From positions 1 through 64,000 of the forward strand of contig JAPEVC010000174.1 in the NCBI GenBank assembly GCA_027946555.1: DNA of 64,000 bases, in the 5' to 3' direction. The notes below the pieces were generated by a model. It saw nothing but the letters and a program-made list of their open reading frames with translations, was not told the origin of the DNA and made no database searches. Origin of the DNA: Gnomoniopsis sp. IMI 355080 (Eukaryota; Ascomycota; Sordariomycetes; Diaporthales; Gnomoniaceae). Positions 1 to 11,839 of this stretch are shown here, one piece after another; position 1 is the stretch's first letter, and each line of letters opens with the position of its first letter. A program made the position numbers and the translations under genes.

Positions 1-1007
1 CACATCCACCCACCCACCAAGCCCAGGGCCCACGCTGCCCAGTGCTCAAGTCGCACTTATCTCACTGCTGTCGACGACTGTCCACAAGAGTACCAACTGT
101 CAACAAAGTACTATGTACTGTGTGTGCAATCCAGACCTTGATTGACATTTGACATTTGACATTTCGCTGCAACCGTACAGCAACGCATTCCATCTGTGCT
201 GCTATTTCGAGATTAGTCCAGGGCAGCTGGCATGGACAATCTCCACTTTTTCCCACGGGGGGGCGCGCGCGGACCACTGAGGGCTCTCCCCCCCATCCCC
301 CCACCCCTGGCCGCCTGGCTATCATATGCAGGTTACGACTTGCTCGTTGCTGTTGCAGGTGCGCCCTTGTCCATGAGACCGACCGCACCATCCATGCGGC
401 CATCCCTTCTCCGGTAAACCCTTCCCTACTCCGGGTCCCTCCTGGGCCTCATATAATACTTAAAGCCGCTTCCGAGTTTCGAAGAGGGCTTAGACAGTGT
501 GCCGATGTTCTTTCCAATCTACTTCCAGCAACCCTCATCAAGCTGAGCCTCTGTTGTCGTGTAATTCCGCCCTGCGTGCGGTCTTCTTGTCCTTGTCCAT
601 CTGACATCCCACTGGATATCTCCGAACCCACTCTCCCCTGTCTTTTGGACAACGCAACGACTCTCCACACAGAACTCTTCTTAACCACATCCCTCCCCCC
701 TTCTCCGATCTGAGAAACACACAGACCAGATCATCCACTCTTTCCAACATAAAGCTTGCTTCTATTCCAGTCATTCACTCTTCTGTGCTACCCTGACTTA
801 TTACTGTCACCTGCCACCTAAACCAAATATACCGGGCTGAGCCTCTTTTATCCGATCCTCTCCAACTTTAATGCTCCTTTTATCAACCAACCGACCTTGA
901 GCAAGTTTTCCAATACCACCAAAACCACCACCACCACAACAACAACGACGCCACGAAAAACCGCGTTACAAACATCTCCTCCTCTTCACTCCCAACAAGA
1001 CGCAAAA
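1..1007. other. Intergenic / 5' leader, C- and T-rich
   Basis: No supported gene. The stretch is rich in C and T on the + strand, as is common in fungal promoters and 5' leaders. Just before the next gene (about 905-955) lies a CCA/ACA-rich simple-sequence tract. The open frames here are short, overlap on both strands and show no recognisable protein. Confidence 0.5.
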
Positions 1008-1313
1008 ATGTTCGGCTTTCAACCCATCCAAGGCGCAGGCCACTTCTCCCACCCTTCAAGCGCATTGCCTCCCTTCTCCTTGCGCCGGAGATCGACTGTC
1101 TCCAGTGAAGATTCCGAGGGTTCCAGAATGTCCTACGCTTCCAACACCTCATCAACATCCGCTGCCTCGACCATCAACAGCGTCCTCTTCAAGCAGCCTT
1201 CAATCATAAATCTGCAGGAGGAGCACATGCAGTTCGCTTCCAAGCTCAACATCCTCGAGCCCCGGCCCATCACTTTCTTCGGCAGCATGGAGGAGCGCTT
1301 TGCCTCTTTGTAA
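1008..1313 (+). CDS. Small conserved-looking hypothetical protein (101 aa)
   Basis: Single-exon frame of 101 residues. I place the start at the ATG at 1008, preceded by an A-rich context (cgcaaaa). The frame stays open further upstream, but there it has no ATG and encodes only a Thr run from the CCA/ACA tract. The protein is Ser/Thr/Pro-rich, with a basic patch (SLRRRSTVSS, a plausible kinase site), a Ser/Thr stretch (NTSSTSAAST) and a more ordered C-terminal third ending near RPITFFGSMEERFASL. No signal peptide, membrane segment or known domain is visible. The long pyrimidine-rich leader and clean stop favour a real gene. Function unknown. Confidence 0.55.
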   Translation: MFGFQPIQGAGHFSHPSSALPPFSLRRRSTVSSEDSEGSRMSYASNTSSTSAASTINSVLFKQPSIINLQEEHMQFASKLNILEPRPITFFGSMEERFASL

Positions 1314-3855
1314 AGAAATGGGAAAAGGGGAGACGAATTCGAGCAGCTTCTCTCTCTACGCTTTTGCACTCAAATAGCCGAGTCATTTCACCAATCTGCT
1401 TTGCGCGAACGCACCAACAATGATACCAAAATTCAAGGGGGAGTTTCGACATCGTGATGGGCTCGAACTATCTTTTCTCTTTCTGACGGCGCCGCGGGAC
1501 TCAAGGGTCTAATTGCAGTCCCCGTCGTCGCTCAATTTTTACTGTGGCGGGGTGGGCTTACGATCAACGTAACTTGATCTGGGAGGGACGGGAGTTTCTG
1601 TTCATTGGCGCAAGGAAGGCGTTCTACTCTTTTTTTATTTCTATTCACACCGGTGCCAAGGTTGTCACGACAGGCTTTGACGTGGTGGAGGGGGGGGGAA
1701 GGTCTTGTCATGCATGAGGATTTCATCATGAGAATGAAGGAAACCCGCTTTCAAGACGAGCAACACATAGAGAGAGAGGGAATGCAACAGCATCGCGGCT
1801 TGTCAGCTGCTCACTACCAGAACAACATTGTCGACCATGGCTCTTCATCGTGACGTGATTGCACTCATTCGGGGGCCTCGTTTTCGCTTACGTTGGTTGA
1901 CACTTTCAGTCGTAGTATCAACAGCCCACTACCGAGTCACATCCACCAAATCACGCCAACCACAAACTCCACCAACTCGAAACTCAGCCCAGTCTAAACT
2001 TTGTGCTCAAGTTTTTCCTTCACGCCTTCCCGTAAGGAAAAGAAGGCCGCCGGAGATGAGCAAAGGACCTAGCTTATCGCAAAACCCAAATGGCTCAATC
2101 CTTCGTCCCGGGGCGAGGGCGTTTCAAGTTGATGGGTGTGAAATCGGCGTGACCAGCGGGCGGGACGACAACCACCCCTGGCTGCCCTGGTTGACAGAAA
2201 GGCTTCGTCAGCCTGCAGTAGTGCAGCAAGTCAGTCCCTGCACTGCATGAACCCTTGACAGCGGCCCAAGGCTACTAATCCATTTTCGGCCAAAGGACGG
2301 CCATTGTCATTTTGGTTGCGATGGATTAGGTAAGAGCAGCAGGGTCCCTTCAACGACATGCATGCATTCATAGGGTAGAGGATGACGGAGGCAGTTTTCA
2401 TAAATTTTCCGCGAGTTTTGTGACTTCACCTCAACAAGATAGATAGTCTTTGGTCAAAGAAGGTGCGGTCTAGAACCTTGATTAGACAGTGAGGAATTTG
2501 CACTGAGTCATCAAGCGAATGGCCGCAATCAGAATAGCAGACAGGAATAGGATTTGGAAGGTGAATCAATGTAGTTTGGAAAGCTCGCGCCAAGTAGTCG
2601 TCGTCTAAGTTCATTTACTCTGATACCACGGCCGAAGTTTTCTGTATTACAATGCTGCCCAAAGTCTCAAAAAATTCCAATATCTCTATATTTTCCCACA
2701 CAAAAATATGTGCAGGCACTGATGTTCCCTTCTTTGCCTTCTGCGAATCTCCCAACAGGGCTACATCACCGGCGAATAGGCACAGGGAATTATCACGACC
2801 ATTCACTGTTGATGTTTTGGTGCTACCAGCTCATCAGACAAAACCTCTGGCATCGTCACGCCCGCCGGTGCTTGAGAACGATATTTACTGAGGACGACCC
2901 ACATACATATGCTTCATGTAAGACCATAGCGATGTAAATGTAGGAGGATGCAGTCACATTTGCGTGGCCTTTGCGATATGGGTCACTCACTAATATGGTA
3001 AGCTGCACTAACGAGTCAAAAAGGCTCAGTCTTCGTAAGAGGAAGCGCAGCCTCGCTCGGAGCCATACCCACGACAGGTTGGAAGGCTTTAAGGGGAGGG
3101 GGACGTTAGTCTTTTGCCAGCTCAGGAGTCGATCAAACAAAGCCTCAAGATAAAAGGTCGTAGTCATCTGGTAGGAAGACTAGTCTATTCCATCGGAATA
3201 ATCTCATTGCTGACTCATTCAAAATCAAAACAATACTCAATACGTAGTCCAAAACTTATACGAGACCTATACGACTGTACGACGGTGATGGGCAAGAGCT
3301 TGGTAGACTGTAGCAGCCCGGTACGGCTTCATGCTGGCGAATCGAGTTGAAGTCATCAAGAATGCAAACCTCGAAAGATATATCGCTAGGCCGAACTGGC
3401 TGAGAGTCAGAGATGTATATAGATACACACAATCAGAACAATACACCACGGAGGATGTATAGGAAAAAAAGGTGATCTCTGCCGGCTTTGAGAGCCTTCT
3501 TCATTACAGTCATGTACTGAATGCCACCCACACATGCGTCACCTCAACCTAATTATTGACCCAAGCTTTAGATCAGTGACCGTACCTAAGTAGTCCATAA
3601 AACAAACGACACCTTACTCCCTTTCCTACAAACAGACACCCATCACATCTCCCCTATCGTGCTCCCGTAAATTACTTCCTGTACCCTTTTTTCTATGAGC
3701 TTGATAAACTTACGAGACACCAAGAGAACTAAGTCCATACGCCCGACCGTGCCCAAGATTCTGGAAGCAACACAACTTCAATATCAAACCAACCCACCGT
3801 CTCTGCCATAACCGCAAACGGTCCACATCACGAAAACACAATCTGACTAATCACA
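1314..3855. other. Intergenic, 2.5 kb, nothing recognised
   Basis: No coding region supported. The frames on both strands are below about 140 codons, overlap one another and lack convincing starts or family resemblance. The last 250 bases before 3856 are rich in A and C, with CCCATCACATC- and ACACAATC-like leader sequence, consistent with a promoter and 5' UTR for the next ORF. Confidence 0.5.
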
Positions 3856-4251
3856 ATGTCCAACACATCTTCCTCTGTAGCTAGACCAGAATCTGCCCAC
3901 TCCAAAACAGCGCGCCTAGCATGTTGGCTCACAGGCGGTGGCACACGACACTCGCCCACCACCGCCGTCTCCTTCCTGAAAATGGCCGGGGAGCGAAACA
4001 CCGTCGAAAGGGCCGAGGCCGAGTGGGATAAGCGCAAGAAGGCAGCGCTGGACGTGCATTTGGCCCAGTGGGGCAACATGGGGCCGACGGGCACCCTTGA
4101 GGAGGTGGCTGCGATCGGACCAAGGCCGAGAGGGAGGGCGCTGGTGAGGTGGTGGATAGAGCAGGGAGGAAGAGAGGGTAGTGTGAGTGGTCTGGGCAGG
4201 ACTACTGGGGAGTGGACAACGACTGCGGATCTTGCCCAACAACGTGTTTAG
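3856..4251 (+). CDS. Hypothetical protein (131 aa)
   Basis: Single-exon frame with ATG at 3856 in an A-rich context (atcacaATG), typical of fungal starts. The product is small and mixed-charge: a Ser-rich N-terminus, a Trp-containing helix-like middle (AEAEWDKRKKAALDVHLAQW, about residues 54-73), and a basic stretch RPRGRALVRWW near residue 92. No signal peptide, transmembrane segment or recognised domain is seen. Antisense frames overlap it, so coding status rests on start context and composition only. It could be a spurious ORF or the first exon of a longer gene; I found no convincing downstream exon. Confidence 0.4.
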   Translation: MSNTSSSVARPESAHSKTARLACWLTGGGTRHSPTTAVSFLKMAGERNTVERAEAEWDKRKKAALDVHLAQWGNMGPTGTLEEVAAIGPRPRGRALVRWWIEQGGREGSVSGLGRTTGEWTTTADLAQQRV

Positions 4252-5291
4252 ATACTGCTGACCACGGACTAGCCATAACAGCGGGACTCATGCTGACCCT
4301 GGGGGAGAGCGGCAGCATGATCAATATCAAGGGCCAGCTGCCTCGACAGCTAAAGACGACGAAGAAAATATTACATCTGGTCGAGATGGAGCAGCGAGCG
4401 CAAGCGGGATTGCTGGTGATGGGAATTTTCGCTGCTCATATCCGCCACAAGGAATGACATGTGAGTGAAAACGGCTCCGGATCATCTCTCGCACAAGACA
4501 GCCAAGACTTGGACGGACGTTGATCATATCTGTTGCGAGACCGAATACGGAGCAGACAGCACAACAACAATAGTAAGAATAATCCCTTTTTGATTCCCTG
4601 TCTACCGAAAACAAAGGCTAGTAGTCCCTCACCCCCTCCGCCATCCAATGGGACAACAATGACATGATGTACTGTACAGTGCAATGCAGCCCGTCCTATT
4701 CCCTACCGTCACCGTCATTATGGAAAAAGAATCAAAACCCCTGTACAAATGCTTGTCATGCCATCCTGACCATCCAAACATCATTCGTGGTCCGTTGGGA
4801 GCCAAGCTAGAGATCAAGCTAGAGTGAGCAATGTGGACGCTTGAGCTACCGGGTCGGGAAAGACAGCAGCAATAGCAACGTGAGGTTGTGGCTGTCATGT
4901 TGAGGGTACAAACACCCTTCTTGAGAAAAACAAAATGACCAGAATGGTACACGCCGCGAACACCTTGTCCGAGCCCTCCCTGTGACCATTAACAAACACC
5001 AGACGCCGCCGCAATGACAAGAGTAGCCAAATCCGAGAAGGGTAGAGATCCATACGGCGTGGTATCCAGTCAGGTTGGAATGCAGAGACACACACGAGTG
5101 TGTGGCGTTGACACAAGGGCTTGTCGCTATGTATGGATTCATGCGTAGTCGTAAAATGGAGTCTGTCCACCTCAGGATTGCCGAGAAGATGCAGTAGTGC
5201 GATGCTAGAGACGGATTGTCTGAGTTGATGTCTATATCGTGAATAATGTTGCGCTTCGATTGACATTGACAACCGAGAGCGGCTGACGCTT
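4252..5291. other. Intergenic / cyclin 3' flank
   Basis: About 1 kb lying 3' of both the hypothetical gene at 3856 and the cyclin gene, which is on the minus strand. It probably carries both 3' UTRs. No coding sequence recognised. Confidence 0.5.
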
Positions 5292-6866
5292 CTATTCATC
5301 AAGAGGCTGGTCAAGGTTGTTGATGCCAAAGACGGCAGCATTCTTTTTGGCCCATTGGCGAGTCAGGATGGAAGCCTTGAGGAACTTCTTGCTGGCGTAC
5401 TTCTTGAAGAAGGCCTCATGGGCAACAGGACGCGCCAGGTAGTCGACCATAAGGTGGAGAACAGGTTCAATCTCGGCCTCAGTGTAGCCGGCGTAGAAAG
5501 CCAATGTCTCGTCCCAATCACCACGGTCAAGAATCAATCGTGCCATGTACATAGCGGCGGCAGCGACATGAGACGGATTGTAGGCGAGGAAACGACGGTC
5601 GACGATACTGATCTCGAGGAGGTACTTGGCAACAGTGCGGGTCTGGATGTCGTAGTTGTCGGCCTTGGAGATGCGACGAAGGAAGTTCATGGGGTTGGGA
5701 TAGCTAAGATCATACTCGAGGGTCTGGAGGATGAACCGCTCGGCAGCCAGAATCTCTGACTCAGAGAAACCGTTGTCGGCGACATGCTTGAAGTTACCGA
5801 CGTGGGGCGAGAGGACCTCCTCGTACTTGGAGGCAATGAACATGGCAGTGATGCCAACAAGCTGTACACGGTCAAGCTGCACAACCTTCTCAGACAGGAA
5901 CCGGTCGATGATGTTGATGGCCAAGAAAAGAGTCTCTGGTAGCAGGTGGAAACGAGTGTGGACCTCGATGAGCCAGTCGACGAGGATGCTGCGTGTCTTC
6001 CACTCAAGCTCGTCCTGGTGCTCCATGTACTCGGGGTTAGGCAGCGAGTTCTGCTCAAGCTTGAGCAGATACTGGAAGATCTCATGGGCGTACTCGGACA
6101 CCATCAAGGGGTCATCGCGATCCTCCGAGTCAAGGTCCTTGACCCCCTCGGGGTAAATGCATTCGGTTTCGTCTTGAACCTTGGGCTCCTCCTCCTCGGG
6201 AACCTCAACCTCAGGGTCAGACTCAGGCTCGACCTCAACTGCCTTTTTGGCGCGTCTTGCGTTTTCCTTCTCGGCAGTGTGAACCTTCTTGCGGAGGGGC
6301 TCCTTGAGCTCAGGGGTGCCCTTCTTGGAGATGGGGGCTGAGGTTGCTTTCCGCTTAGAGCCGATTTCTCCAGGACCAGAGACCTTGGTGCCCTTCTTGG
6401 TGACGTTGACCTCCTTGGATGAAAGTGGGTTGCGGGTCGCGCGCGTGGCGGCAGCGGTGGTGCTCTTTGTGACCCGGTTCGCAGTAGCCTTCGTCACAGC
6501 CGGGGCCTTGGTGGCAGTGACCTTCTTTCCCTCGGTAACCTCAATCTTGGTGGTGACGTTGGAGACATCACCCAAGGCAGGACGCCTTCGAGTGGCGCCG
6601 GCCACATTTGCGTTCAAGCCCGACTTCTTGGACTGCAGAGCTTTGGAGGGCTGTGACAGCTCGTCGACATTCAGAGCGGCGGCCTTGGCCCGGGTCAGAC
6701 GCTGAGAGCCTAGACCGCTGTTCTCGTCATTTTCATTGGCAGCAACGCGTGCCGCACGGGTGTTGGTACGTCCCTACGATGAGAGGGTAAGAGTCATGAC
6801 ATGGTAGATGCATTGCGCCGGGAAGCCAATGTGGTGGGTCCGAGTGTTGGTACTTACTGGAGGCAT
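5292..6866 (-). CDS. nimE: G2/mitotic-specific B-type cyclin
   Basis: Regulatory subunit of the mitotic cyclin-dependent kinase, acting in nucleus and cytoplasm at G2/M. Two coding exons: 6866..6858 (only ATG CCT CCA) and 6773..5292, joined across an 84-bp intron with GTAAGT donor and TAG acceptor; the product is 496 aa. The frame of the long exon closes at a TAG exactly at the acceptor, so the start must come from a separate exon. Visible features: a destruction box RPALGDVSN at about residues 67-75, a basic and acidic linker, cyclin N fold about 230-357 with KTRSILVDWLIEVH (about 262-275), FIASKYEEV, and cyclin C fold about 359-480. A further candidate 5'-UTR intron lies at 7132-6916. The family is unmistakable; paralogue naming follows the Aspergillus B cyclin. 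Confidence 0.93.
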
Positions 6867-9034
6867 GTTTACGGTTGACTTGGCTGACTGAATTGCCGGA
6901 GGAGTAGTAGAGGTGCTGCAAGAAAATGTTAATTAGAAAGGCAGTTCGACGTGACAGAGACGAAGTGGCAGAAAGAATGGTGGATATGAGCGGGTAAGAC
7001 GCGGTCGAGGCCAGGTTTCGGAGTTGCACGGTGCACGTCGCGGTGGAGCTGCAGGTCGTCGGCGCGTCTGGCTGAAAATTGGGATGGCACAGGGAGGGGG
7101 CCCACGGAGGCAACAGCTGGGTTGGAACTTACACTGGGTAGTTGACACCAACTTGGAGAGCTGCAGACTGCTTCTAGATGCGTGCAGACAAACGGCCACG
7201 ACCAAGTCGAATTGCGACGCGATGTCGAGCCTGAGGAGTGACAGTAGCAGTGACAGGTGGGTGGGCGTTCAGAGGCAGATGCGGAGGCACATCCGTCAGA
7301 CGCGTGGAAGTATGCGATTCGAATATTCGGAATTGAGCGAGTCCTGCTGATTGAAAATGTTGGCCTGGTGTGTCTTGGGAATAGATTGTGTTGCTTGGTA
7401 ATGACCTGCTCTCCTAGGAAAGATCAAGACGAGAATGTGGAATGGAGATGGGGGATGGGATGTCGAGGTCGAGGTGGATGGACAGTTGCAGGGCGACAGT
7501 GTTTATTCAGGTGTCCCAGGTGCTTTAGATTGTTTTGGGGGGTCCACCACACACTCTCTCTCTCTGTGGCTCTTCCGAGCTCCCGTGCACAGGCCCTGTC
7601 GCCCTTGACACCGTGACAGTGAGCTTGCAAGGTGTGGAGCCTGCCCGGTTTTGGCGAGGATCGGGAGGGAAGGAGTGTGTTGCTGGGAGCCCGGACCCAT
7701 GCACTTTCACTTGATGTGCCCTGTATCCACTGCAATTGCAGTTGCTCAAGTGAAGAGAGGATTCAATGTCTTTTCTTGACGCGTTCATTGGTCCTCGAAT
7801 TGATTTGGAGACATGACGTGGGAAGGAGCTCCAAAGCTGTGCACTAAAGAACACAGGAATGCTGCAACAAGTATGAAGTACTCACCTTGGAATAGGACTT
7901 CTGCTGGCTTGTCCTAGCCTGGAGTACAGAACACAAGTCAAAGATCGAATGAAGGTCGAAGTTGTCTGAGGGATGAGGATGAAGACGAGAGAGGATGGGA
8001 AGATGCAGGTTGATATTGAACCCTGGCCCAGAACGGACAACCCTGACATCGATTCTGTGGAGACGCGTTGTTTAGATAGCCTCTCCATAGCAACAGCACA
8101 GCAACAGAGCTTAATACGGCTTATTAAGACAATTATGACCGCGAACCCCTGTCCAAAACTCCACTGCATAGTATTCCAGCAACCTCACCTACCTGGCAGC
8201 CTGGGTATGTATATCTCCAAGTGCATGTGCAATATTCAACTTCAGTCTGCACCACTAGATGGTACAGCTCGTATTCATTGAATGTTCCAGACACAGGAGA
8301 CAGAGAAAGATATCGGCTTACTTGGAATTTCTACATCCTTCACCCATAAGTGCTTGTCCTATGTAATATTGGAAAGTGGGTGTTGAGGAATGCGGCAATG
8401 CGAATAAGATATGCTAGCAAGGCTACAAGTGCTTATACAATTATCAAGAGTACCAATAATAATACAAACTGAACATAATCCAAGACTTCATCATTGCGAG
8501 AGGCATATCCCACATAGACATGCCTCTTCTTCAAGGGCAAATGCAATCATCTGCGTTCCACCTGCTTGTTTACCTATTCAGCAGGTTCTTTGTTGAGGAC
8601 ATTGTTACCCATGTACGCTGACCAGGGCCTGATATAACTCTTACCAGCGCCACAACATGTTAATATCATACTTTCAAGAGGAGGTTGGCGAGGAGAGATA
8701 AATCCCCAGGCCTGATGGCTTTGTGAACCTGGCCCTACCAGACCCCTAACCCTGCCTAAACATTTTGTCTCAGCACTCTGCCCGTCATGTACTGTTCTGC
8801 AGCTCCGAGATAGTACCGTTGATGCTTCGAGTCGAAATTTCCACTCTACCAACGGCTCTATCTCGAGCTCGACAGCGACAAGAAAGCGAAGCCGCAGTCC
8901 ATCTTTCCCCACCCGCCTCGTCCGCTCACTCGAATTGAAGGTCCCGAAGAGCCATCCAATGGCCCTCTCCACCCATTGACTTGTCACCGTAACCGTAGCA
9001 GCTCCGTCCTGAGCTTCTACCCTCACCACTCAGA
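6867..9034. other. Divergent intergenic region between cyclin B and uL2m
   Basis: 2.2 kb separating two divergently transcribed genes. The part next to the cyclin shows a likely 5'-UTR intron on the minus strand (GTAAGT donor at 7132, TTGCAG acceptor ending at 6916, about 217 nt). Simple CT/CA tracts occur near 7540-7570. Other frames are overlapping and unrecognised. The region just before 9035 should hold the uL2m promoter. Confidence 0.5.
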
Positions 9035-10311
9035 ATGCTTCAGCCCCGGATACGGCCGTTGGCCACAGCTCTGCGCTCCCTCCTGGCCACCCCTTCGCCG
9101 TCTCTCCCCTTACGAGCCACATATGCGACCGATGTATCCTCCCGAAAAAGCAAGAAGTCGCTCGCCATAGACACCAAGCCAGTCGTCAAGAAGGAAATCG
9201 ACGAGAACGTCCTCCTGCGCACCTACACCCCGCGCACGCCCGGTGTGCGCCATCTCAAGCGTCCCATTAACGATCACCTGTGGAAAGGCAAGCCCTACCG
9301 CCCACTTACCTTGGCGAAGAAAGGCCAGGCACTAGGTGGGCGTAACAGTACAGGCCGCATCACAGTCAGGCATCGTGGCGGTGGCCACAAGCGACGGATT
9401 CGCACCATCGACTTCGACCGCAAGGAGCCCGGCGCACACCTCGTGGAGCGCATTGAGTACGACCCTGGTCGCACGGCGCACATCGCGCTGCTCACCAGCA
9501 AGACGACAGGCAAGAAGAGCTATATAGTGGCTGCGGATGGAATGCGCGCCGGTGATGTGGTGCACAGTTATCGTGCGGGCATTCCGAAAGACTTATTGGA
9601 GGAGATGGGCGGTATCGTTGATCCGGGTATCTTGGCAAGTAGGACGGCGCACAGGGGAAACTGTCTCCCGATGCACATGATACCTGTAGGGACCATGATC
9701 TATTGCATTGCCTCACGGCACAATGGACCGGCCAGGTTTTGTCGCAGTGCAGGCACGTATGGAGTTATTACGGCGAAAGAGGAGGAGACTAGGGACGATG
9801 GTTCAAAGGTTGTGGTGGGTAAGCACGTACACGTGCGGTTGCAAAGTGGAGAGATCAGGAAGGTGGATACGAACGCCGTTGCGACTATCGGCATCGCGAG
9901 CAATATTCATTACAACTATACGAGCTTGGGTAAGGCGGGTCGCGCACGCTGGCTGGGTATCAGGCCGACGGTCAGAGGTCTGGCCATGAACTCTGGTATG
10001 TATCCTCGTTACTTGAAGCTAGAAGCTTTGGTGATTCTAAGGACAGCGACTAACATACGTTTCCAGTTGATCACCCTCATGGTGGTGGTCGTGGAAAGTC
10101 GAAGGGTAACCGAAACCCCGTCAGTCCTTGGGGCAAGCCGGTATGTATTCAGCTCTTATTCTGGGGATACGAGGACACCCACTGACACATCATATAGGCC
10201 AAATCCGGATTCAAGACTCGCAGAACTCATAACATAAACAAGCTTGTGGTCACTCCTCGGGTGCGCAACATGGGCAGGAGGAAGAGTAAGAGAGGCTCTG
10301 TAGATGTGTAG
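9035..10311 (+). CDS. RML2: Mitochondrial large ribosomal subunit protein uL2m
   Basis: Component of the mitochondrial 54S/large subunit, near the peptidyl-transferase centre. Three exons: 9035-9995, 10067-10140 and 10198-10311, with GTATGT donors and CAG/TAG acceptors, giving 382 aa. Without splicing the frame runs into nonsense shortly after residue 320. The N-terminus is an Arg/Ser/Ala-rich mitochondrial presequence without acidic residues until about residue 32. The L2 fold follows: GRITVRHRGGGHKRR near 107-121, then the C-terminal signature VDHPHGGG at 321-328, assembled across the first intron, followed by RGKSKGNRNP and WGKP. The tail is Lys/Arg-rich, as expected. Length is normal for fungal mitochondrial L2. 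Confidence 0.95.
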
Positions 10312-11839
10312 ATGCGCAGTTGCTTTTGAGCACTCGCCTGTAGAAATCAAACCCAACTGCCCAAATGGCCTATTGAACGGCATATCATATCCTGCTCTAT
10401 GCCGAGAAAAGTCACTTGGTTCAACCTTGGGACACCGATGGCTTGCTTGTTACGGCATATCTCACACATCGAGGAAATAATTGATAACAAATTTAGACAA
10501 TCTTGACCGAGTAAGAGGTCCCGAGCTCTGTTCTCCAGATTACAAACTGCTCTCTTCGGCAGCATCAAAATGAATGCGATGCACTACTATAGCATTCGCT
10601 AAGCCGTCTCCTACGTCCACGACACGTTCGTGCATGGACGATTGACTTGCAATGCTATTCAGTATAATCTAATGCTGCCTGCGCGCCCACTTTCCTAGTG
10701 CGACATGTTTATACGTCGGTGAGACGGGCGAATGCTCTCGCGACTTGTGCATTGAAAGTATCTCGGCGATGAGCACACTGTAAAGACACTACTCACCTAG
10801 GTAGCTAATGGTGTAGTCACGCGACCAGCAAGGGGTTGGTTGCGCACGCTCCGCGCTTAGTCACATTGGTAAACTGTATTCAGGGGAGATTTTTATTTAA
10901 CCTTAAAGATGACCCTCATTTGCTGCATATTGAACCCGAATGGCAATGGCGAAATGACACCGGTGTGGACCGTGAATTCCAGTACGATCGTCCCAGGATG
11001 ACATAATGGCTGTCTCGGCAGCTTCAGCTAAATAAAGATGGCGCCCGGAGACTAACAGGATCGTCGTCAGGATCAATGCTGCAGCCGGCCCGTGGCGACT
11101 GGTTTGAGAAGGTTGGTTCACGTGAAAGAGGACGGATGCAGAGAGTAGGTGCCTAGGTAGTCGACCGTCCGGAGTACTACCGCAGTGCGAGGAGGTCCCG
11201 AGGCACGTAGGCACGTACCTTGCCATTATGGCCTTCGTACCAAAGCCTCATTATATCGGCAGATCTAGCCAAGACCTTGGACTGATTTCACTGTGATTAG
11301 TGATTCAGCCAAGAGAATAGTTGTGCAACCCGGCAACGCCCTCTCAAATCCCGTTCTTCAGTGCCAAACCGCATCAAGCGCTCAATGGCATGTGGTCGTG
11401 GAAAGAATGCAAAGCCGCCATCCCAAGCCAGGAAAAGATGCACGCGCGAGACTCTTCTTTTCTTTTCCATCAGCACCCAAGTTGCGTCAAAAGAGACAAA
11501 GTGGGACGCGCCCAGCTGCCAACCTGGCAAGCACCTGCATCTTAAGATTCCGAATGGCCCAGTAATCAACTAGCCCACGCGGCGCCAAGTGAAATGTCAA
11601 CAGGGAACGCATCCAAGTACCAAGTGCTTCGCCACGGTACTTGAATCACGAACTGCGTTGGGGCCCACCACCACCTAGCGTCAGCTCCATATGATCAAGT
11701 TCCCCGGAGCTAGGCAGCTTTTTCTGCTATTACATGCCTAGGTAGTCGTCTTAACTATTAAGTCCAAGCACGCGGCCGCGCTGCTACTAATAATACTGTC
11801 CGATTGCATTTAGGGAATTGTCAGTCCCTCGCTCAAAAA
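10312..11839. other. Intergenic, 1.5 kb, with CCTAGGTAG motifs
   Basis: No gene supported. Three copies of the palindrome-like motif RCCTAGGTAG occur, at 10795-10804, 11151-11160 and 11736-11745; the last is about 95 bases before the start of the PAP2 gene. ORFs at 11293-11573 run on both strands over the same bases and look like chance frames. Confidence 0.5.

Noticed and set aside
156..713. 185-codon plus-strand ORF in the first kilobase
   Set aside because: Reflects C-rich leader sequence; no proper ATG context or domain, and antisense frames are equally long.
1837..2250. Plus-strand ORF with ATG at 1837
   Set aside because: Basic, low-information composition and no family resemblance; likely chance in non-coding DNA.
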